A stretch of 11,574 nt of DNA from JAWKWH01 sp041582695. GTDB lineage: Bacteria; Pseudomonadota; Alphaproteobacteria; Rhizobiales; Rhizobiaceae. Shown piece by piece: positions 5,257 through 10,284 of this stretch (the first letter of the stretch is position 1; each line of letters opens with the position of its first letter). The position numbers were made by a program, and so were the translations under genes. A model generated the notes under the pieces. The model was given only the letters and a program-made list of their open reading frames with translations. It was not told the DNA's origin and made no database searches. The stretch lies in assembly GCA_041582695.1 (NCBI GenBank), contig JBFIBB010000094.1, positions 1 through 11,574 on the forward strand, read 5' to 3'.

Positions 5257-7494
5257 TCATCCGTTGACCCGCTTTACTTCCGACGTGCAGTCTTCCTCGC
5301 GCAGTTGCGAAATCAGCCGGTTGAGGTGCTTGAGGTCCCAGACCTCGAGGTCGATCATCATTTCGGTGAAGTCCGGCGCCGTGTTCAGCATCGAAAGCAT
5401 GTGGATGTTTGCATCATTGGAGGCGATTACCTGTGCGATGGTCGCCAGCGAGCCGGGCTCGTTTATCGCAACCACCGAAATGCGGGCGGGGAAGCGTTCG
5501 CGATTTTTCTCCTCGATGTCCCACCGCACGTCTATCCAGCGCTCGGGCTGGTCGTCGAACGCGGTAAGGGCCGGCGACTGGATCGGGTAGATGGTGATCC
5601 CGGATCCCGGCTGCATGATGCCGACAATCCGGTCGCCCGGCACCGCGCCCTCGGCAGCAAACCGGACCGGCAGATCGCCACTGATGCCCCTGATCGGAAC
5701 GGCAGCTTCGCTCTCAGGTTCCTCCTTGGTCTTTTTGCTGCGGCGCGACCGTATCCCTGGCACCTGGAAAAGCATTCCGGCGGCATTGCGAAGATTGAAC
5801 CATCCGTCTTCCTTGTTCTTGGCCGGCTGGGTTGTCCGTTCGTCCTTGTGATCCGGGTAGACCGCCTTGAGCACATCCGGCGACGTCAGTTCGCCGCGGC
5901 CGACTGCCGCAAGTACGTCTTCCACATCCTTGCGCGCAAGCCGGTGCAGAACCGGTTTCAGCGCTTCCGGTTTGAATGTGCGTCCGGCGCGTTCGAACGC
6001 GCGTTCCAGGATGCGTGTGCCAAGTCCTGAGTATTGCTTGCGGATCGCTGCCCTCGAGGCCCTGCGAATGGCCGAGCGCGCCTTGCCCGTGACCACCACC
6101 GATTCCCAGGCCGCAGGCGGCACCTGCGTCGACGAGCGGACGATTTCCACCTCGTCGCCATTCTTCAACTCGGTCATCAGCGGCATGATCCGGCCATTGA
6201 CCTTGGCGCCGACGCAACTGTCGCCGACATCGGTGTGCACCGCATAGGCGAAATCGATCGGCGTGGCGCCGCGCGGCAGTGCAATCAACCGGCCTTTCGG
6301 CGTGAAGCAGAAAACCTGGTCCTGAAACAGCTCCAGCTTGGTGTTTTCCAGAAAGTCTTCGGGATTGTCGCCTTCCGACAGCGCTTCGATTGTTTGCCGA
6401 AGCCAGGCGTAGGCGTTTGTGTCCTTGGAGACGGCGTGGCTGACGCCATTCACCGCGAGATTGAAATCCTTGTAGATCGAGTGCGCCGCTACACCGTATT
6501 CGGCGATACCGTGCATTTCTCGTGTCCTGATCTGCAGTTCGATGCGCTGGCGCGAGGGACCGACAATCGTTGTGTGTATCGAGCGGTAGTCATTCTGCTT
6601 GGGCGTCGAGATGTAATCCTTGAACCGCCCAGGCACCATCGACCATGTGGTGTGGATGGCATAGAGCGCCCGGTAACAGTCCTCGACCGTCTCGACGATG
6701 ACCCGGAAGCCGAAAATGTCGGAGAGCTGTTCGAAAGAGAGCGCTTTTGCCTCCATCTTCCGGAACACCGAGAAGGGCTTTTTCTGCCTGCTCGTCACCT
6801 GGGCGGTGATGCCGTGCTTGACGAACAGGTTCTTTAGCGCCGTTTCGATTTCGCTGACCACACCCCGGTTTCGCTCGAGCACTTCGTCGAGCCGCTCGGT
6901 TACAGCACGGTAGGCTTCCGGATTGATATGCATGAACGAGAGCTTTTCCAGCTCCTCGCGCATGTCCTGCATGCCCATGCGTCCGGCGAGCGGCGCGTAT
7001 ATTTCCATCGTCTCTTCGGCGATGCGCTCGCGCTTGGCCGGTGGAACATGATCGAGCGTGCGCATGTTGTGCAGCCGGTCCGCCAGCTTGACAAGCAGCA
7101 CGCGCACGTCCTTCGAAATCGCCAGCAGAAGCTTGCGCAGGTTTTCCGCCTGCTCGGCTTTCTTCGAGACAAGATCCAGCTTTTTCAGCTTGGTCAGGCC
7201 ATCGACCAGTTGACCGATTTCCTGCCCGAACAACTCGTCTATCTCCGCGCGCGTGGCGTCGGTGTCCTCTATCGTGTCGTGCAGCAGCGCGATTGCGATC
7301 GTGGCTTCGTCCAGGTGCATGTCCGTGAGGATGGCGGCCACTTCAAGCGGGTGCGAGAAATAAGGGTCTCCCGAGGCCCGTTTCTGATGGCCATGCTTTT
7401 GCATGGCATACACATATGCCTTGTTGAGCAGCGCCTCGTTCACGTCGGGCTTGTAGCGCTGAACACGCTCGACAAGCTCGTATTGACGCATCAT
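5257..7494 (-). CDS. rsh: Bifunctional (p)ppGpp synthetase/hydrolase, RelA/SpoT homologue
   Basis: Rsh makes and degrades the stringent-response alarmones (p)ppGpp. The protein has 745 residues and the full domain set. The HD hydrolase comes first: SHPLEV (47-52, His48), LLHDTIEDT (70-78, His72-Asp73) and KLADRLHNMRTL (136-147). The synthetase (about 235-345) follows with RKMEAKALSFEQLSDIFGFR, RFKDYISTPKQNDYRSIHT (290-308) and ELQIRTREMHGIAEYGVAAH. Then come TGS (about 393-453) and a C-terminal ACT domain (about 669-735). The RFKD at 290-293 is the RXKD form known from bifunctional enzymes rather than the EXDD form of synthetase-only RelA. The hydrolase residues are intact, which also supports bifunctionality. 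In the region where E. coli RelA and SpoT carry a His/Cys zinc-finger element, this protein reads GITIYPIQSPALTAF (632-646) without Cys. The start MMRQYELVERVQ is supported by GGAG 8 nt upstream. A strong terminator lies just before the gene; pyrE follows. Confidence 0.96.
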   Translation of the reverse strand: MMRQYELVERVQRYKPDVNEALLNKAYVYAMQKHGHQKRASGDPYFSHPLEVAAILTDMHLDEATIAIALLHDTIEDTDATRAEIDELFGQEIGQLVDGLTKLKKLDLVSKKAEQAENLRKLLLAISKDVRVLLVKLADRLHNMRTLDHVPPAKRERIAEETMEIYAPLAGRMGMQDMREELEKLSFMHINPEAYRAVTERLDEVLERNRGVVSEIETALKNLFVKHGITAQVTSRQKKPFSVFRKMEAKALSFEQLSDIFGFRVIVETVEDCYRALYAIHTTWSMVPGRFKDYISTPKQNDYRSIHTTIVGPSRQRIELQIRTREMHGIAEYGVAAHSIYKDFNLAVNGVSHAVSKDTNAYAWLRQTIEALSEGDNPEDFLENTKLELFQDQVFCFTPKGRLIALPRGATPIDFAYAVHTDVGDSCVGAKVNGRIMPLMTELKNGDEVEIVRSSTQVPPAAWESVVVTGKARSAIRRASRAAIRKQYSGLGTRILERAFERAGRTFKPEALKPVLHRLARKDVEDVLAAVGRGELTSPDVLKAVYPDHKDERTTQPAKNKEDGWFNLRNAAGMLFQVPGIRSRRSKKTKEEPESEAAVPIRGISGDLPVRFAAEGAVPGDRIVGIMQPGSGITIYPIQSPALTAFDDQPERWIDVRWDIEEKNRERFPARISVVAINEPGSLATIAQVIASNDANIHMLSMLNTAPDFTEMMIDLEVWDLKHLNRLISQLREEDCTSEVKRVNG

Positions 7495-7502
7495 GGGCGC
7501 AG

Positions 7503-7506
7503 CTCC
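7503..7506 (-). promoter_or_regulatory. Ribosome-binding site of rsh
   Basis: GGAG, 8 nt ahead of the rsh ATG at 7494, which supports that start. It is part of GGACCGGAG (7511-7503). The first seven bases of this are perfectly complementary to CCGGTCC at the tip of the terminator stem upstream (7545-7539 on the minus strand), so the site could be masked by base pairing. Confidence 0.5.
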
Positions 7507-7513
7507 GGTCCGT

Positions 7514-7556
7514 AAAAACCAAAAAGGGTACGCCGCCCGGACCGGGCGGCATACCC
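7514..7556 (-). terminator. Rho-independent terminator after rpoZ
   Basis: On the minus strand the arms GGGTA and GCCGCCC face GGGCGGC and TACCC (one A/C mismatch between the two stem blocks), followed directly by TTTTTGGTTTTT. The stem spans 7526-7556 and the T-run 7525-7514. It lies 43 nt after the rpoZ stop and its T-run ends 19 nt before the rsh start codon. On the plus strand the stem is preceded by A-runs but not followed by T, so it is directional. It should end rpoZ transcripts, at least partly. I found no convincing rsh promoter between it and rsh. Confidence 0.88.
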
Positions 7557-7599
7557 CTCAAATAACACGAAACCGGCCGCAGGAAAGCGGTCGGAGACC

Positions 7600-7992
7600 T
7601 TAAAAATCGTCGCTTTTCTCGGGCGGTACCAGCCCCTCGATTCCGGCCAGCAGCTCTTCTTCCGACATCCGGTCGAACGATACGGTTTCAGGTGCGTCCG
7701 GCGCTTCCTCGCTCTCGATGTCGGCGGAAGACTCGATCAACTCTTCGGCTTCCGGTTCGTCGACTTCGACATGCCGTTGCAGCGAGTGGATCAGATCCTC
7801 TTTCAGGTCGCCGGGAGACAGTGTTTCATCGGCGATCTCGCGCAGAGCCACCACGGGGTTTTTATCGTTGTCGCGATCCACGGTGATGTCCGCACCCTGG
7901 GAAATCTGCCGGGCGCGATGGCCGGCAAGCAGGACCAGATCAAACCGGTTATCGACCTTGTCGATACAATCTTCGACGGTTACGCGGGCCAT
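7600..7992 (-). CDS. rpoZ: DNA-directed RNA polymerase omega subunit
   Basis: Omega wraps the C-terminal tail of the beta' subunit and helps assemble and stabilise RNA polymerase. The 130-residue protein opens MARVTVEDCIDKVDNRFDLV, then LLAGHRARQISQGA and VALREIADETLS, the conserved omega fold in the first 60 or so residues. The residues Met-Ala-Arg at the N-terminus are those that in E. coli omega take part in ppGpp binding site 1, so a ppGpp-responsive polymerase is plausible. The remaining half is a very acidic tail (many Glu/Asp from about 75 on), longer than in E. coli but common in alphaproteobacteria. The start has a strong AAAGGGG ribosome site with 6 nt spacing (7999-8005). It is transcribed away from the NYN gene and followed by a strong terminator before rsh. 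Confidence 0.96.
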   Translation of the reverse strand: MARVTVEDCIDKVDNRFDLVLLAGHRARQISQGADITVDRDNDKNPVVALREIADETLSPGDLKEDLIHSLQRHVEVDEPEAEELIESSADIESEEAPDAPETVSFDRMSEEELLAGIEGLVPPEKSDDF

Positions 7993-8035
7993 ATGGTGCC
8001 CCTTTCATGCCAGAAAGTTCAGGAAATTGAGCGCG

Positions 8036-8064
8036 TCCATAGCCTGATCGCGGCTTGAATTCAA
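8036..8064 (-). promoter_or_regulatory. Candidate rpoZ promoter
   Basis: On the minus strand TTGAAT (8064-8059) and TATGGA (8041-8036) are 17 nt apart, with GC before the -10 (GCTATGG), a trend known in alphaproteobacterial housekeeping promoters. The -10 match is only 3 of 6. The -35 box lies inside the perfect palindrome CTTGAATTCAAG (8054-8065). Expected leader length is about 35 nt. Judged by eye. Confidence 0.3.
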
Positions 8065-8080
8065 GCATATTGAGCCCGGC

Positions 8081-8164
8081 GCCGATTTGTGTTTGCGATT
8101 TACTCGGCGGTATTGCCTCACTTTTAACCGGAATTGCCGATTTGATCGGGGATTCCGCCGATTG
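8081..8164. repeat. Three direct copies of GCCGATT in the rpoZ/NYN intergenic region
   Basis: GCCGATTTG occurs at 8081-8089 and 8136-8144, and GCCGATTG at 8157-8164. The second and third copies are 21 bp apart, about two helical turns; the first is 55 bp before the second. The second copy also forms part of the dyad at 8129-8157. It could be a regulator site or chance in a region rich in GATT words. Confidence 0.35.
8129..8157. repeat. 29-bp interrupted dyad between rpoZ and the NYN gene
   Basis: Outer arms CGGAAT/ATTCCG (6 bp) enclose a 2-nt internal mismatch (TG/GG), then inner arms CCGAT/ATCGG (5 bp), with TTG at the centre. Eleven of thirteen possible pairs match. It lies upstream of both divergent genes. 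No T-run follows on either strand, so it resembles an operator or a structured element more than a terminator. Confidence 0.5.
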
Positions 8165-8183
8165 AGGTTGGAAATCGCCCGGC

Positions 8184-8214
8184 TTGGCGCTAATTGATTG
8201 GAAGTTCGCATAAT
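8184..8214 (+). promoter_or_regulatory. Weak promoter candidate for the NYN gene
   Basis: CATAAT (8209-8214) matches the -10 consensus at 5 of 6 positions. The best upstream -35 is TTGGCG (8184-8189), but the spacing is 19 nt, longer than ideal. A leader of about 65 nt would result. No better pair was found nearer the gene. Confidence 0.25.
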
Positions 8215-8284
8215 CCCGGTTCCAACAGATTGCGGGAATCGTTTGAATTTTATTGTATGAGATTTCTGACGAGGACATTTCCAG

Positions 8285-8869
8285 ATGTTTGACGAACGAG
8301 AAAAAATCGCCCTGTTTATCGACGGAGCGAATCTCTACGCTGCCTCGAAATCGCTGAACTTCGACATCGACTACCGCAAGTTATTGAAAAGTTTTCAAAA
8401 ACGCGGCTACCTGCTGCGCGCGTACTACTATACCGCGCTTGTCGAGGATCAGGAGTATTCGTCCATCCGGCCGCTGATCGACTGGCTGGACTACAATGGC
8501 TACAAGGTCGTGACCAAACCGGCGAAGGAATTCACCGACGCTGCCGGAAGGCGCAAGATAAAGGGCAACATGGACATCGAGCTGACCATCGACGCCATGG
8601 AGCTGGCCGAGGTCGTCGACCACTATGTCATCTTCTCTGGCGACGGCGATTTCCGCTCGCTCGTGGATGCGCTCCAGCGCAGGGGCCGCAAGGTGTCGGT
8701 GGTGTCGACCATGCAATCGCAGCCGCCGATGATCTCCGACGATCTGCGCCGGCAGGCCGATCATTTCATCGACCTGTCAACCCTGAAGGCAGAGATCGGG
8801 CGCGATCCGTCCGAGCGTCCGGCCCGCCGGACCGATGAAGAAGACGATTTCGACGACGAAAACTACTGA
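8285..8869 (+). CDS. NYN domain (LabA/DUF88-like, PIN-fold) putative ribonuclease
   Basis: A 194-residue protein of the NYN family, which shares the PIN/FLAP nuclease fold. The acidic metal-binding residues are all in place: Asp13 in LFIDGANLY, Asp97 in GNMDIELTIDAM, and Asp120/Asp122 in FSGDGDF. The GDGDF and KGNMD motifs are characteristic of the LabA-like branch. A metal-dependent RNase is therefore expected, but its RNA target is unknown. The nuclease domain covers about residues 5-165. The last dozen residues are almost all acidic (DEEDDFDDENY), a tail that may bind a protein or a basic surface. The start has GAGGA (8271-8275) with 9 nt spacing. The gene is divergent from rpoZ, with 292 bp of shared control region, and is followed closely by a uracil-DNA glycosylase gene, so the two are probably one transcript. 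Confidence 0.9.
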   Translation: MFDEREKIALFIDGANLYAASKSLNFDIDYRKLLKSFQKRGYLLRAYYYTALVEDQEYSSIRPLIDWLDYNGYKVVTKPAKEFTDAAGRRKIKGNMDIELTIDAMELAEVVDHYVIFSGDGDFRSLVDALQRRGRKVSVVSTMQSQPPMISDDLRRQADHFIDLSTLKAEIGRDPSERPARRTDEEDDFDDENY

Positions 8870-8882
8870 GCTCGCCGCACGG

Positions 8883-9554
8883 ATGCCTGAACAGTCGGCA
8901 GACCCGCATCACGACTGTGCCTTGTGCCCGCGCCTGCATGACTTCATCGCAGGCTGGCGCAACCGGGAACCCGGCTGGTTCAACGGCCCGGTGCCGACCT
9001 TTGCGGCCGAACCGGACGAGGATGTCCGGTTTCTCATTGTTGGTCTTGCGCCCGGCTTGCGCGGCGCCAACCGCACGGGCCGGCCGTTTACCGGCGACTA
9101 TGCCGGCGATCTTCTGTACTCGACGCTGAAACACTATGGCTTCGCCACGGGCACTTTCGATGCGCGCGCCGACGACGGTCTTCGGCTGGTCGGCACGGCA
9201 ATCACAAATGCGGTGCGCTGCGTTCCCCCGGAAAACAGGCCAGTCGGTGCTGAAATCACCACCTGCCGCGATTTTCTCTCCGCGACAATCACCCGGTTTC
9301 CAGATCTGAAGGCGATCCTGACGCTCGGCACAATCGCACACCAGTCGACGGTGAGGGCGCTCGGACTAAAGGTCCGGAATTACCCGTTCTCGCATGGCGG
9401 GAGCATCAAGGCGGGTGGGGTCATGCTGTTTTCCAGCTATCACTGCTCGCGATACAACACCAACACGGGCAGGTTGACCGAAGAGATGTTCTCCGCGGTA
9501 TTTGCCGGGATTGCGCAGTATCTCGCGGACAGCGCGCAACAACCGGTCAAATAA
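8883..9554 (+). CDS. Uracil-DNA glycosylase, Fe-S type (family 5-like, UdgB)
   Basis: A uracil-DNA glycosylase of the iron-sulfur group, expected to cut uracil (and possibly other deaminated bases) from DNA. In the 223-residue form, Cys12 and Cys15 (CALCPRL) plus Cys113 and Cys128 are the four cluster ligands. The first active-site motif is GLAPGLRGANRTGRPFTGD (54-72), and the C-terminal motif near residue 185 is SSYHCSRYNTNTGRLT. The motif A wording GLAP..G.NRTGR.FTGD fits family 5 rather than family 4. I choose the ATG at 8883, 13 nt after the NYN stop, because it places the CxxC at the usual distance from the N-terminus. An in-frame ATG at 8835 would overlap the NYN gene by 35 nt and add 16 residues that only mirror its acidic-tail codons; it cannot be fully excluded. 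The HCSRYN stretch has Cys where many family members have Pro. The gene converges on hutC, with 28 nt between. Confidence 0.9.
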   Translation: MPEQSADPHHDCALCPRLHDFIAGWRNREPGWFNGPVPTFAAEPDEDVRFLIVGLAPGLRGANRTGRPFTGDYAGDLLYSTLKHYGFATGTFDARADDGLRLVGTAITNAVRCVPPENRPVGAEITTCRDFLSATITRFPDLKAILTLGTIAHQSTVRALGLKVRNYPFSHGGSIKAGGVMLFSSYHCSRYNTNTGRLTEEMFSAVFAGIAQYLADSAQQPVK

Positions 9555-9582
9555 CGATCGTTGGCGGCTTCGGCTGAGGCGC

Positions 9583-10284
9583 TCAAATCATCGTGTGCAT
9601 CCGGTAGCCGGGGGCGAAAACCAGGCGAACCAAAGTGATGATCGCCGCATCCCTCCAGGTGCTGCGATCGATTACGAACAAACCATCGCCTTTTCTGCAC
9701 GCGAGTCTTTCGGCTTCCTCGCTCCCGGCCGCCATGGCCGAAAAGACAAAATCGCCCCCCTCGAAGGGAACATTGAGCACGAGCCATTCATTGGCGCTTT
9801 GCGTTTCGAAATCGGCATCCATCGCGGCGGGAACCGCGGACGGATTTATCCAGCGGTTCTCGAAAACATAAGGGCTGCCATTCGCCGAATGCAGCGCCAT
9901 CAAATGCAACATCCGCATGCCGGGCGCGATGCGCAAGCGGGTGGCGATCTCCGCGGGCGGTTCGGCGGTCTCGCGCAGCAGAAGCCTGTAGCCGTATAGG
10001 AATCCCTTGGCCTCGATCTCGTTGCGGATCACCGGTATGTCGAGTGTGGCCTTGCGAACCGGATGCAGCGCCACGCGCGTTCCGGCCTTGCGCTTGCGGT
10101 CGAGCAGGCCCGCTTCGGCAAGCCCTCTGAGCGCCCGGTTGACGGTTGCGCGGGCGCATCCGAATTCCTTCGACAACTCGGCCTCGTTGGGGATGATTTC
10201 GCCCGGTTTCCATTGCCGTGAGTGAATCCGGCGAAGGACCTCCTCCTGCACCGATTGCCAGCTTTTGATCCCGGCGGCAGTCAA
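9583..10284 (-). CDS. hutC: GntR-family (HutC-type) histidine utilisation repressor
   Basis: A 233-residue regulator of the HutC subfamily of GntR. The winged helix-turn-helix fills residues 8-72 (SWQSVQEEVLRRI, then IPNEAELSKEFGCARATVNRAL, then wing KRKAGTRVA). The UTRA ligand domain covers about 84-228, with LRETAEPPAEIATRLRI, the ENRWINPSAVP element and a C-terminal LVFAPGYRMHTMI. HutC repressors typically bind urocanate, the first product of histidine breakdown, and release hut promoters. The start ATG forms an ATGA overlap with the hutF stop, so it is co-transcribed and probably translationally coupled with hutF, a common arrangement for self-regulated hut units. The operator is expected upstream of hutF, outside the window. 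The general GntR/UTRA call is certain; the hut role rests on the neighbouring gene as well as sequence. It converges on the glycosylase gene, with no clear terminator between. Confidence 0.92.
   Translation of the reverse strand: MTAAGIKSWQSVQEEVLRRIHSRQWKPGEIIPNEAELSKEFGCARATVNRALRGLAEAGLLDRKRKAGTRVALHPVRKATLDIPVIRNEIEAKGFLYGYRLLLRETAEPPAEIATRLRIAPGMRMLHLMALHSANGSPYVFENRWINPSAVPAAMDADFETQSANEWLVLNVPFEGGDFVFSAMAAGSEEAERLACRKGDGLFVIDRSTWRDAAIITLVRLVFAPGYRMHTMI

Noticed and set aside
5251..6837. Two long plus-strand open frames opposite rsh (259 and 267 codons).
   Set aside because: They mirror rsh codons with composition typical of antisense shadows, and no family motif is visible.
7949..8278. 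A 109-codon minus-strand frame across the rpoZ/NYN intergenic region.
   Set aside because: It overlaps the rpoZ start in another frame, has low-complexity translation without motifs, and would remove the space needed for the promoters.
9555..9582. Possible bidirectional terminator between the glycosylase gene and hutC (CGGC-TTCG-GCTG).
   Set aside because: A 4-bp stem including a G-U pair and no T-run on either strand.
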